Below, in pieces: positions 33,280-44,879 of a stretch of 64,000 nucleotides of DNA. The notes below the pieces were generated by a model. It was given only the letters and a program-made list of their open reading frames with translations, did not search any database and had not been told where the DNA came from. Numbering within the stretch: the stretch's first letter is position 1; each line of letters begins with the position of its first letter. The position numbers and the translations under genes are program-made. Where the stretch lies: the NCBI RefSeq assembly GCF_019393635.1, contig NC_057861.1:168479577-168543576 (forward strand). The letters are read 5' to 3'. The DNA comes from Dromiciops gliroides (lineage: Eukaryota > Chordata > Mammalia > Microbiotheria > Microbiotheriidae).

Positions 33280-34555
33280 TCAGTTCTTTTGCAATCAGAT
33301 TTCCTACCTACCTCATTACTCAATTACAACTGCCTTCCCAAAGTTACTGACCGATTAATTACCAAATCCAATGTCCTTTTATTCTTTTGGTCCTCTCTAA
33401 AGCAGTTGGCACTGTTGACTACCTTTTCCTTCTGGACTGGGAGCCCTTACCCCTTTTTCATAGACTCCTTTGACTATCTGGTGAAGCCTTTGAACCCCTT
33501 CTTAGAATAATGTTTCTAAGTGAATAAAATAAAATACATAGGATTAGAAAGGAAAACAAATTATGTTGAAAGTTATTAAAAATGGTTTTTATAAAAGTTC
33601 ATGCACTTCAAATTAAGAACCTGTCTTAGATTCCCCTTGAGTTTCCAGGATATTGTTTTCTCTTGGTTTTCTGTTCTTCCACCTGTACTGTTTCTCAGTC
33701 TCTCTCCCACTTTCTGCCTGAGGTACCACAGGACTCTATACTAGGCTTTCTCTACTCATTCTATTCTCTTGCTTGGTGACTTCATCAGCTCCCATAGATT
33801 CAATTATCATCTCTGTGCTAAAGATTTCCAGATCTATATTCAGTCATAACCTCATTTATCTCAGTCCCATATCACCAGCTACCTTTTGGGCATTTTGCAA
33901 CAATGTGACCTATAAGCATATTAAACTTACCATGTCCCAAATAAAATCTTTGTCTTTCACCTCAAACCACCTCATCTTCCCAACTTTCCTATTTGTGTCA
34001 ATGTCCCTACCATCCTTCTAGTCAGCTAGCTTCTCAACTTTGGAATCATCCTCGACTTTTCACTCTGTTTTATTCCTCATATAGAATCATTTGCCAGGTT
34101 TGTAGATTCTACTTCCACTTCACTCAAATCTGTTCCTTTCACTTTACTTACATACACATCATCCTTTTTTAAGGCCTTATCATCTCACAAATGGACTATG
34201 GCAGCCTCTAAATAGTCTCTCTGGTTTCAGTTTTCCCACTCTTTGATCATCTTCCCCATAGCTGCCAAGTTGATATTCAGTTTTCAATAAATATTAAGGC
34301 GCTGTGCTAAGGGCAGAATAGGTTTGACCATTTGAATCCTCTACTCAAAAACATATCCTGACTTCCCTAAGTACTTGTACACCCTTTCCTCCAATTAATT
34401 TATAGTTTTTCTGTATATATTCCATATTGATCTTTTCTGTGTATGTGTTGTTTTCCTTCAGTTGAATGTCAGCTCCTTTGTATCTACAGCCCTAGTATAG
34501 TTCCTGACACATGGTGGACATTTGCTAGTGGGCTTGTTGAATGAAAGAATGAAAG
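33280..34555 (+). mobile_element. L2 LINE relic with decayed reverse transcriptase, sense
   Basis: Order of L2 ORF2 and 3' end is visible: GGCACTGTTGACTACCTTTT, then SSHRFNYHLCAKDFQIY-like text (the YADDTQLY region decayed), LNMSK-like region near 33.92 kb, and ACAGCCCTAGTATAGTTCCT at the 3' end. A small DNA-transposon-like element interrupts it at 33468-33636. Many stops and indels; not functional. Confidence 0.75.
33468..33636 (+). mobile_element. Short DNA-transposon-like element, same family as 20827-21036
   Basis: TCTGGTGAAGCCTTTGAACC, GAATAAAATAAAATACATAG and AAATTAAGAACCTGTC run parallel to the 20.8-kb copy. Confidence 0.55.
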
Positions 34556-34719
34556 ATCACAAAAACTAAAGATCTGAAGTCTTCAAGATAGTAGTATTGG
34601 ACTGAGGTGCTCCCAGCTCTGAGTCTACGATGGTCATATTTGATGATGAGGCTGAGATTTTGTCCCAATGAACTTCTTAAAAAGACAAAAATTATCGTCC
34701 AGTACCAATGCTTTTTAAT

Positions 34720-34860
34720 GACTCCAAGTTCTCATTCATCCTGTGTGATCTTAGGCAAATTACTTCATGGCTCTGAGCTGCATTTTCTTTATATGTCAAA
34801 TGAAGTTGAAGTCAATGACCTCTAAGGACCCTTCCAGCTCCAAAGCCATGATCCAATGAC
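34720..34860 (+). mobile_element. MIR-type SINE, sense
   Basis: CTGTGTGATCTTAGGCAAAT, then CAATGACCTCTAAGGACCCT. Confidence 0.65.
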
Positions 34861-35114
34861 TTACTATTCAATAATAATAATAATAATCCAATAGGTCTTA
34901 CTATTCTGGCCTTCTATAGGTTCCTGGGCTCTGACTCCTCTTGTGCAGGGTGGGATGAGATCATCAATCTTTTATTGGCTGAGAATATATTAAGTGATAT
35001 GGGTACAAAGGGAAGTGGCATTTTTTCTTCTATTTCATTTTGAGAAATAGGAGAATATAGGAGAAATAGAAGCACCCAAGTGATTTAATTATTAGTTCTT
35101 CTCGAAGGTTTACA

Positions 35115-35345
35115 GAGTACTTTTAGATAGCTAAGTGACAGAGTGGACAAAGTACTAGGCTTAGAGTAAAAACAAAAACCAAATTCAAATCCTGCCTTGG
35201 GTATTTAATAGCTGTGTGACCCTAGCCAAATCCTTCCCTTCTCTTTTGTAAAATAAAGATAATCATAGTACCTACCTCACAGGGTTGTTGAGAATATCAA
35301 ATGAAATAATGCATATAGAGCACTTAAAAATGCTATTATTACTAT
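35115..35345 (+). mobile_element. MIR-type SINE, sense
   Basis: AATAGCTGTGTGACCCTAGC, TAGTACCTACCTCACAGGGT and ATGCATATAGAGCACTTAAA in MIR order. Confidence 0.75.
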
Positions 35346-35349
35346 TATT

Positions 35350-35530
35350 ATTTAATGCAGTATATCATTTGATCCTCACAGCAACTTTGTGGGATATGTT
35401 TTAAAGATATATTATTGTGACAATACACTTTATAAATGAAGAAACCAAGGCTCAGAAAGTTAAAGTGACTTACCCATGGTTACCAGTCTAATAAATACCT
35501 GAGGAAGGATTAGAACCTAGATCTCTACTC
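35350..35530 (-). mobile_element. MIR-type SINE, antisense
   Basis: TTGATCCTCACAGCAACTTT, AATGAAGAAACCAAGGCTCA and AGAACCTAGATCTCTACTCT. Forms an inverted pair with the MIR just before it. Confidence 0.75.
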
Positions 35531-35574
35531 TACTACCAGTTATAAGACAACAAAGAGTAACAGACTCTTATGAT

Positions 35575-35690
35575 GGGTATATGTCTATATACACACAGTA
35601 ATATACATACATATACATATGTATGCCTATGTACACACATATATCAATTGTATATGTATATGTAGACATGTGTGTGCCAATATACACATA
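35575..35690 (+). repeat. TA/CA-rich low-complexity tract
   Basis: Imperfect TATACACA/CATATACA repeats. Confidence 0.85.
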
Positions 35691-35935
35691 ATTTCACTGG
35701 TGTGAGAAACTCCTGATGTGGAAATTTCCTCCAGCAATAAAGATTAATAGCTAGTCTGTAACACAGTCTAGAGGACTGCCTATGGAACCAAGAAACAAAT
35801 GACTTTTTCAGGGTAACAGAGGCATCCATTATGTGTCAGAGGCACATCTTGAACCATAGGTCTTCCTGACTCCAAGGATGTCTTTTAATCAACTATACTG
35901 CCAACCCACCACCTGATATCAATACTGATATGTTT

Positions 35936-36184
35936 TGTCATTTACTTGTTTTTCAGTCAAGTCCAACTCTGTGATTTCATTTGGGATTTTCTTAGCAAAG
36001 ATACTGGAGTGGTCTATTACTTCCTTTTCTAGCTCATTTTGCAGATGAGGAAACTGAAGCATATAGGGTGTTAAAGTGACTTGCCCAGGGTCACACAGCT
36101 AGTAAGTGTCTGAGGTCACATTTGAACTCAGATCTTCCTGACTCTGAACCCAGCATTCTATCCCATGTACCGCCTAATTGCCCC
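35936..36184 (-). mobile_element. SINE with RTE/BovB-like tail, antisense (first of a pair)
   Basis: Tail GTCAAGTCCAACTCTGTGAT, middle GATACTGGAGTGGTCTATTA and CATTTTGCAGATGAGGAAAC, head TACCGCCTAATTGCCCC. Confidence 0.88.
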
Positions 36185-36185
36185 C

Positions 36186-36424
36186 AAATCTTTTGTTGTC
36201 CGGTTTGTCCAGTTCTTCATGATCCCATTTGGGGTTTTCTTGGCAGAGATCCTGGCGTGGTTTGCCATTTCCTTCTCTAGCTCATTTTACAGATGAGCAA
36301 ACCAAGGCAAACTGGGCTGACTTGCTTTAGGTCACCCAGCTAGCAAGTATCTGAGGTTGGATTTGAACTTAATCTTCCTAACTCTAGGCCCAGCACTACA
36401 CCACTGCATCACCTAGCTGGCAAC
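36186..36424 (-). mobile_element. SINE with RTE/BovB-like tail, antisense (second of a pair)
   Basis: Tail GTCCAGTTCTTCATGATCCC, middle CATTTCCTTCTCTAGCTCAT and head ATCACCTAGCTGGC. Follows the previous copy head to tail with almost no spacer. Confidence 0.88.
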
Positions 36425-36509
36425 ATTGCTATACTGCCATAATGAATAAGGCTGGTTTAGAATTAGCATTCAGAAAAAGGGAGAGGAGAAAAGCTTCCCC
36501 AAAGGTAAT

Positions 36510-36600
36510 AGTTTTTGCTTTTCTTTTTATCCCCAATACTTAGCATGGTGCCTGACACCACATAGTAAGCACTTAATAAATCCTTACTGACTTGAAAACA
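36510..36600 (+). mobile_element. L2 LINE 3' end, sense
   Basis: CCCCAATACTTAGCATGGTG then TAAGCACTTAATAAATCCTT. Confidence 0.7.
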
Positions 36601-36675
36601 GGGAAACCATTTTTTTTTAAAACTTTAGTCAGGTTCTCAAACCTTATGAAAACCATTTAAAATGAATAAAGCAGC

Positions 36676-37070
36676 AGACTGGGACTTCTGGCAAGATGGT
36701 TGCCTAAATAGAGGCAAGCAGCCCAACTTCCACATACCTACCCCTGCAGAAATCTAAAAATTGAAGCAGACTGAATACTAATCAAGAAATCCAAAGAGAA
36801 ACTGCAGTGACTTCATCCACCCCAGAAATGCACAAGAAGTCAGCCAGAATTTCACAGGCCATAGGAGAGAGGGTTGCCAGCAGGGACAGGCCAGTGGGAT
36901 AGGAACCTCTCAGCACAAGCATAGACAGGCCAGAGAGAAATGTAGCCTGTGAAGTTCTGTATTCAGAGGCAGCAAGACCAGAGGACTCCCCAAAGAAAGT
37001 CCCGGAGTGTTTGGAAACCTACAGTGGGGACCTTGGAAGAGACTGGGAACTGTGGTGAAGAGACTGATCT
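36676..37070 (+). mobile_element. Possible L1 5' end, sense
   Basis: GGGACTTCTGGCAAGATGGT with GTAGAGGCAAG-like and CTACCCCTGCAGAAATCTAA text resembles marsupial L1 5' UTR starts. Family call from memory. Confidence 0.45.
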
Positions 37071-37172
37071 AGTAAAGCGGTGTTGAGAAATTATTATGAC
37101 ATCTTTAAGAGGATGGTAACATAAACTTTACTTTTTAAAAGAGCCATAATACTCCCAAGAACTCAAAGGAAC

Positions 37173-37321
37173 TTTTTTTTTTTTTAGTGAGGCAATTGGG
37201 GTTAAGTGACTTGCCCAGGGTCACACAGCTAGTAAGTGTTAAGTGTCTGAGGCCAGATTTGAACTCAGTTACTCCTGACTCCAGGGCCGGTGCTTTATCC
37301 ACTGCGCCATCTAGCCGCCCC
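37173..37321 (-). mobile_element. Marsupial tRNA-like SINE, antisense
   Basis: T-run and body ending CATCTAGCCGCCCC. TCAAAGGAACTTTT at 37163-37176 and 37323-37336 is a perfect 14-bp duplication. Confidence 0.95.
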
Positions 37322-37669
37322 TTCAAAGGAACTTTTAAGTAGTTATGGTAATATTAAATTATAACCATACCCTGAGTTCCAATTAAGAAGAATTCTTTCA
37401 AAGTGTTCTGGTCATATCATGTGGGGTTTTGTTTGTTTGTTTTTGTTAAATAGTTTATTTTACAAAAAAGGAAATACAGTTTTCCAGTGTCCCTATCACA
37501 TTGTCCTGAGATGCCACTGGGGGCTATGAAGAGCCAGTTTTTGACCCTCAAAACATACCAAGTCAACACAAGAACCCCAGTGACCCTGGGCAAAAACAAA
37601 CAGTTCCAAACATCCCACCCAAAAGTGTAGCATGGGGTAGAGCCTGGTCCTGGAACAAATGCCCAATTC

Positions 37670-38790
37670 AATCAATAATTCAATAAACATTAAGCACCTA
37701 CTATGTGCTAGGCACTGTGCTAACTGCTGAGGATATAAAAAGAGGCAAAAGGCAATTTTTGTCCTTAGAGTCTAATGGGGGAGATAACTTGCAAACAAAT
37801 TTATACAGAGAAAATTATATACAGGATGAGGAGGAAATAATCAACAGAAAGAAGACCTAAGAATTAAGAGAATTTGGGAAGACTACCCAGTAAAAAAAAG
37901 GGCTTTTAGTTGGGACTTTAGTGGAAGAGGGGGAGCATTCCAGGCATAGGGAATAGCTGTAAAAATGGCCAGAGCTGAGAGATGGAATGTCTTGTTTGTA
38001 AAGCAAACAGGAGGCCAATGTCACTGGAATAAAGAATAGGTGTAAAAATATGTGTGCAACTAAGATGTAAGAAGACTGAAAAGATAGGAGGGGGCTAGGT
38101 TATGAAGGATTTAAAATATCAGCAGAGCACTTTGTATGTGCTCCTGGAGGCAATAGGGAGCTACTGGAGTTGGGGCTGTGTGTGAAATAGTTGGACCTTT
38201 GCTTTAGGAAAATCACTTCAGTGGTTGAATGGAGGATGGATTGAAGTGAGGAGAGACTCAAGGCAAGCAGACCCATCAGTAGGCTATAGCAGTAGTCCAG
38301 GTGTGGATGACCGATAAGGTGATGAGTGCTTACACCAGACTGGTGGCAGTGTTAGAGGAGAGAAGAGAGCATATTCAAGAGATGTTACAAAGGTGAAATC
38401 AACAGGCCTTGGCAACAAATTGGATATAGGATGACTCCTTGGTTGGAAGCCTGAGGCGCTGGGAAAATGGTGTTGCCCCTCTATGTTAATAAGGAAGGGA
38501 GGAAGAAAGGATGAGGGTTTAAGGGGAAAGAAAATGAGTTCCATTTTGGACATATTGAGTTTAAGATGTCTTCTGAACATCCAGTTTGAGATGTCTGAAT
38601 GGTAGTTGGAGGTGTGAGAGTGGATAACTTTGTACAAAATAGGTAGATTTGAGAACCATTAACATAGAGATGGCAATTCAATCCATGAGAGCTGATGAAA
38701 TCACCAAATGAAGTTGTGTAGATGGAGAAGAGAAGAGGGCTCAGGATAGAACCCTAAGGGACGCATAAAAACCAAGGCTGGAGTTGATTA
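37670..38790 (-). mobile_element. L2 LINE relic with reverse-transcriptase remnant, antisense
   Basis: Starts with the reversed L2 3' end (AAGCACCTACTATGTGCTAG). Further right, the - strand frame at 38284-38637 reads [20 protein letters not shown], the L2/CR1 region after the catalytic motif (family consensus of the type LKLN.SKTELI.FP). The frame is broken on both sides. Confidence 0.8.
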
Positions 38791-38799
38791 GACCAAAGA

Positions 38800-39640
38800 A
38801 AATACCAACCACTATAAAGAATTATTGCACATCTAGAGATATACCAAAACGCAAACTAGAGAGACTCTTTAAGAAGTTCAAGGGGAAAAAATGTATTTTC
38901 CATAAACTAAATCTCTAGAAAAAATGGAGCAAGAAGTAAAAAAATGCCCCCCCCCAAAAAAACCCTGCAAAGAACTAGAAGGATAAAAATAACATAACAG
39001 AAAATCGTAAACTTTAAGTCAAAGCTTCTTAAACTCTGGGTTGCTACCCCATGTGGGGTTGCATAACTGAACAGGGGATCACAAAAATTTTGGCAACAGT
39101 AAAAGGTTATATAGACCTGTTTTATATATTTATATGCTTCAGGTTCTATAAAAATTTCTTGGGTGAAAAGGTGTCATGAGTGGAAAAAGTTTAAGAAGCC
39201 CTGATCTAAGTAATGGAGTCCCTGAAAACTGAAATGGACTGAACAGAAATCTAGAATTTCATGAGACAGAAAGAAATATTGAAACCAAATGATTGAAAAA
39301 AGAAAAGAAAATATAAGAGAACTGATATCAATAATAAGTGACCTGTAACATAGGGCAAGGAGGGCTCACTTAAAAATCAGCAGACACACTGAAAAGCAAG
39401 ATTTTTTTTTAAGTCTACATATCATATTGAAGAGAAGCATAAATGAAAATTGCCCAAATCTGTTAGAATCAGAAGCAAAGTGAAGAGAGAATACACCAAT
39501 CGCCTCCTAAAAGAAACCACAAAAGGAAAAGATCTAGGAATGTCATAACTAAAATCCAGAGCTTCTGCATCATAGGGAAAATACCAAGTGACTAATCGGT
39601 CATTACACTGATCAGAGTTCTTAAGTCTCAAAGTTCTATA
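38800..39640 (+). mobile_element. Possible L1 fragment (ORF1 side), sense
   Basis: AGAAACCACAAAAGGAAAAG with GGAATGTCATAACTAAAATC resembles marsupial L1 ORF1 text. The rest is diverged. A DNA-transposon-like element lies inside. Confidence 0.35.
39024..39199 (+). mobile_element. Small non-autonomous DNA transposon with 12-bp terminal inverted repeats
   Basis: Starts GCTTCTTAAACT and ends AGTTTAAGAAGC, a perfect 12-bp inverted pair 176 bp apart. The interior (GGGTTGCTACCCCATGTGGG) is also palindromic. Probably hAT-like by size and termini; no clear 8-bp target duplication is visible. Confidence 0.65.
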
Positions 39641-39679
39641 GAGTGTTTTTGTCCTTACGTAAATTATTCTCTTGGTCTT

Positions 39680-39800
39680 CCTAGGATTTTCTGAAATCAT
39701 TTCTTTCATCATTTCTTACAGCTCAATAATATTTCATTATATTAACCATAATCAATTTATAGGCACCCACTTAGTTTCCAGTTCTTTTTTTTTAATCTGG
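39680..39800 (-). mobile_element. L1 3' scrap, antisense
   Basis: TTTCATCATTTCTTACAGCT with AATAATATTTCATTATATTA parallels the antisense L1 at 11.6 kb and 22.3 kb. Confidence 0.6.
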
Positions 39801-40012
39801 GTTCAGGAAATTTTTTGGTTGCAAACTCTTCTCTCCTGGTATTATTCTTCCTCTTAACCACCCCCTCCCCATTCCCACCTGTTTCCCTATTGAGTTTGCT
39901 GTAATCCTACACCAAACCCTTTATATGAACATGTGTGTTAAACCATTCATGCAGTTTATGACTGAGTTTTCACCTGAAGCCCATTCCCCTATCCCTTCCT
40001 CCATATTTCTAT

Positions 40013-40563
40013 TGTGAGAAACAATTATTAATAATCAATATCTTGGGGGACCCAGAGATCTCTCTTAAGTTCTCCCTCCCCCTCCACTCAAAGGCCAGTT
40101 CTCCTTGGGACATTCTACCAAATCTTATCTGTGTCAAACACCCCAAAACAAAGCTAAGAAAAGAAGCCTTGGGTGGAGACAGATTCTTTTGTCTAGAAGC
40201 TGAAGGACTTTGCTTATGAGATTAGAACTGCATGAACAAGTTCTAGGTAGGAACCATTGTGTCCGCTTGGGTGGGGGTCTCTAGATTTTTCCCCAATGTC
40301 ATCTTGATGTCATCTTTACTTCAGTCATGTATCCTGACTTCATTTTAATATAACCCACCTCCAAATGATGCTAACCAGTTAGATTTGATTGCTGTGTGAT
40401 GGACCTCCTAGAGTGGGAAAGGTATATGAACCAGACCTGACCCCAAGGAAGGGGGCTTTGGTCTGAGAAAGATGGCCATAGACCTCCTTTTATTAACCCA
40501 CTGGCCATATTAATAAAATTAAATTACCCAGATCCCATGTCTCTCATTATTTTAATTGTCACA
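40013..40563 (+). mobile_element. Solo LTR-like element
   Basis: 551 bp starting TGTGAGAAACAATTA and ending TAATTGTCACA, nearly inverted ends, with a poly(A) signal AATAAA near 40512. The flanking 4 bp are CTAT and ATAT, a possible decayed duplication. No viral genes in it. A different family from the LTRs at 7.5 and 55.1 kb. Confidence 0.6.
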
Positions 40564-40674
40564 ATATCCTCTTCCTCTCATATACCACAACTTAAGAAAT
40601 AGAAAGTTCTTTCTCCTTTATACACTAGTATATTTCTTTTTTCTTTTTCTTTCTTTCTTTTGAAGGGCAGTGAT

Positions 40675-41050
40675 TAATGGAATGGGAAATAGAATTTTTA
40701 AATAACCCCATCTTAGAAAAAGAAATTGAACAAGCCATAAATTTACTCCCAAAGGGAAAAAAAGGACCATATGGATTTTCAAGTGAATTCTACCAAACAT
40801 TTAAAGAATAATTAATTAAAATACTGCATCAACTATCTGAAAAAAATAGGAAGAGACCCTACCAATTTCCTTCTACGACTTAAATATGGTCTTGATAAAC
40901 CAGGGAGAGTCAACCCAGAAAAGGAAAACTATAGACCACTATCCCTACTGAATATTGATGCAAAAATTTTAAACAAAATATTAGTAAGGAGTCAACACAT
41001 CACAAAGATTATGTACTATTACAGGGCTGGATTTATACCAGAAATGAATA
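40675..41050 (+). mobile_element. L1 ORF2 fragment, sense
   Basis: GAACAAGCCATAAATTTACT, AAAGGACCATATGGATTTTC and TATAGACCACTATCCCTACT are L1 reverse-transcriptase region text, with stops. Confidence 0.75.
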
Positions 41051-41063
41051 GTTTACTGTTAGT

Positions 41064-41092
41064 TTTGTGTGTGTGTGTGTGTGTGTGTGTTT
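41064..41092 (+). repeat. (GT)n microsatellite
   Basis: About 13 GT units ahead of a short L2 3' end (to about 41215). Confidence 0.95.
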
Positions 41093-41310
41093 GATCTTTC
41101 CCGCCTAGGATGTAAACTCCCTGAAGGCAGTGATCCCAATGACTTTTTATCCCCCTACTTCCTAGCAGAATGTCCTATATAAATATTTTCTAGCTGATTG
41201 ATTCCTGTATGGATAGATAAGAAAAGTGACCCTAAAGGAAAGAAATCGACCACCTGCACAAACATCATTGGATTTGTTTTACTTCTAAGTTTTAACGTAT
41301 GTGATTATGA

Positions 41311-41466
<156 letters not shown>

Positions 41467-42103
41467 TGATAGCCAAACCCTATGGCAGTTCACAAAGATC
41501 AACAGTTTTAGAATTCAGGTATAACCTCGAGAGAGAGAGAGAGGCTAAAACCTAGTATAGTTTTATAAATTGTTGTAGCCAAAACCTTCATCACCCAGTG
41601 ATCAACCTTTTATTGATAAACTTATCCTAACCTAGAGAGGTTGGTTTTTGGATGACAGGCTATGACTAGCCTTTTCAGTTGGTAGGACCTGTACTTTACT
41701 GGCAAAGGATGCCACAGGATGAAGCAATGGGGTTACCGTTGTGCACTGGAGTAAAAAAAACAAAACCCACTAATTTTGTTTTGAAAATGATGGAATATCT
41801 CTTGAGTAACTGAAAGCATCCTGAAGTGTCATGTCAGTAATGGGGATTATTGATGTAAATAGTCTTTATCAAGTATCCAAACAGCATGGCTGAGGTTTTC
41901 AAATGGTATTTTGTCATAAACCTGAGGATTAGTGCTATTTTGTGGAATAAAAAAGAGAGAAAACTGTAATTCCTCATTTATACAAAAAACCTAAGACTAT
42001 AGGGTCATAGCAGAGGAATGGAGCTTTGGAGATCACATTTACATTAGAGATAGCAGGCTAGTCATCATTTTAAATAAACAAAATTGGAACCATATTCAGT
42101 TAG

Positions 42104-42289
<186 letters not shown>

Positions 42290-42358
42290 TGATTTTATAA
42301 CTAGAGTATATCAGACAAGTATAGTTTGTGACTTTTCTTTTCTTTTCTTTTTTAATAG

Positions 42359-42508
<150 letters not shown>

Positions 42509-43945
42509 CCTGAAAGCCAAAATCTCACCTGGTAAAAACCCTATGAAATTCGTCCTGGATTCCTGGGGGACATCTGCTGTGAGAAAAGCTACAGAGGCAC
42601 GGCTGAATTTGAGTAGATTGTCAAACAATTACATGTTGGTGCCTTATGGAAAAAAAAAAAGAATTAAAGGACTTTTCATTGATAAATTGCTCACTGGATA
42701 AATAATGTGAGTAGGCACTGGTTTGTAGGAAGCTTAATATGGGTATAACAAGATGGTATGAGGATTTAACTACAGAAATATGTCTGAAGGATTTTCCCAA
42801 AGAAAAGTCTGCCAAATTGGTTTGTTTTAGCTTGGATCAAGCTATTCATGGTGTTATTGCCTGAGAGTGAAGACTAAAACTTAAGGGGAATAAAGCTATT
42901 ATTGGCTGTGTAAAGTGAACATGAATATCAGTCTGTCAAAGGTAAATGTTACAAGTAAATAAGCTTGGGGACAAATCATTGGTCTTAGGATTCATTCATA
43001 ACAACAAAAAATAGACATACCCCTAGGCATATCCTGGGGGTTCAGGAAGTGCCTTGTTTTAGTGAATAATTGCTATGTATGTGTGTTGGAGCTTTGCTGG
43101 TGCGAGAATACACTTATTTCAGTCAAAGAAAAAAAATTTTTCCCATGCTTCAATCCTCCTATTAGATCTCTTTTCCCTTAGGTCTGAGCATACACTGAAT
43201 TTATATATGTAAGTACTAAGCACTTGGCCCATCTTCCTTTGAGGTGAATCTGGACTGGGGGATGTACTTTTAACAGTTGTCTTGACAGACTAACTTGTGA
43301 AAACAGTGTTATACCCCGACCTTTTTAGTATATACCATTTGAAACTTACAGCAAATGATGGAATCTAGCAACTCATCTATGTCAGTGAAGTGTGGGGTTT
43401 TTTTTTTCTCTTGTTACAGAGGATACTTTATCCCAGAATCAAAATAAAATTTTAAAAGGTAAAAGTCTGCAGAAGTGAGCAGAAGGTACCCTCATACTTT
43501 GAAGTGGGTTGGGTGATTATACTGTTTAAGAAAAAGAACCACAGTCTCAGGTAGAGGTGGTCAAATCTTAGATTATTTTTTAAAAATGTTTTTGGGCAAC
43601 CATGTAATAAGAAATCTATTTCATACTAAACTGGTTAAACAATACATTTATAATCTATAACTATTTGCACTTACAGTTTTTTGTAAATATAAACTATAAT
43701 TTATTGCCATTATTTTATATCCATTTTGCTGTATCATTTAAAGAAAGACTAGACTTTTAAAAAAAAGATTTTATTTAGAAAGTTTCCGTGTAAACAAAAT
43801 TGTACCACTTTGATTTTTTTTAATACAAGATACTCATGATGCAAAGCTCCAGCCATTCATGAGGATTGTGCTTCTCTTAGACAGTTTTTAAAAACCATTT
43901 GTGAACCAATCATGTGTGTTTAATAAAGACTTCCTTCAAAGCAGA
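42509..43945 (+). other. BMP6: BMP6 3' UTR
   Basis: About 1.4 kb from the stop to shortly after AATAAA at 43922. It is AT-rich with ATTTA motifs and a TGTAAATA Pumilio-type element at 43682-43689. No SINE or LINE is inserted, unlike the introns, which fits a conserved 3' UTR. The exact cleavage point is inferred. Confidence 0.8.
43922..43927 (+). terminator. BMP6: BMP6 polyadenylation signal AATAAA
   Basis: AATAAAGACTTCCTTCAAAG context. Canonical hexamer about 1.41 kb after the stop codon. Confidence 0.8.
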
Positions 43946-44879
43946 GATGGTAAGATGGTCTAGTTAATTCTCTGCTTTAAAGTACCAGAAAAAAATATAT
44001 ATATACAACTGTATATATACAGATACATATCTGTGTATGTATGTGTGTATATACATATATGTGTATATATATATACATATATGTAAAAATGGGTAAGACT
44101 TCTTGCCACCTGTTACTTTGTGCTAAATGAGATAGCTTGGGTTGGAACCAAGAAAGGAAAAAAGCGGGAAATGGGGGGAAAGTTAGGATGAAGGGGAAGA
44201 ATTTTTGGAAGGGGACTGGAAACAAGGTGGCTACTCAAAATGTAATTAATTTCATGGTGAATAACACAAGAGAAACAACTTCAATGAATTTAGCTATGGA
44301 GCTGCTTATTTCCAGAAAGATTTTACACATACCACTAATTAATTCTTTGGTTCTGGTCACAAGGGGTTTGGGGGAAGGGCAGAGAAAAGCACACTTGAAC
44401 ACCATAGAATTATCTTTCAAGGCAGTACAAAATATTCATATTCCAATTAAATCTCTTAAAGGATCACTTACATTTTAAGGAAATTTTTGGAGAGGTTACA
44501 TTTAGACAGAGCCATAACTAGCAATTTTTGGCCAACAGGGCAAGGACCACAAAATGTATATCTAAAACAAAGTACAAAATGAGCCCTCAAATCAACTTTG
44601 TGAATTCACATGAAAAATAATACATATAATTAAGTGAATTTAATTGAGCAGGAGGAAGCAATTTTTACAGCAGCATCTACCTTAAGTAGACATATTAATT
44701 TTTGTGCCCATTAAATTTCAGTGCCCTGTGGCAAAGCCCCAGTCAGCTTATCCTAGTTACAGTTCTGCATTTAAAACACTTTAACAGTATTTCATGTCCT
44801 TTTTCCCCCTCACCTGAATGACCACACCTAGATGAATGATCAAACAAAAGGCCACCCTACTTCTTATTTTTTTTTTCAA
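43946..44879. other. Intergenic region between convergent BMP6 and TXNDC5
   Basis: Less than 1 kb if the proximal TXNDC5 poly(A) signal is used. It holds a TA/TG-rich tract and no recognised mobile element. A 113-codon + strand frame at 44137-44478 has no motif and is not called. Confidence 0.55.
43994..44084 (+). repeat. (TA)n/(TG)n low-complexity tract
   Basis: TATATATATACA, TGTATGTATGTGTGTATATA and further alternating purine-pyrimidine units, just after the BMP6 poly(A) site. Confidence 0.93.

Noticed and set aside
35565..35690. Repeated TATACACA units considered as a CRISPR-like array
   Set aside because: Low-complexity tract without regular spacers, in a vertebrate intron.
44137..44478. 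113-codon + strand frame between the two genes
   Set aside because: It lies in the intergenic/TXNDC5 3' region with no motif. Chance frame.
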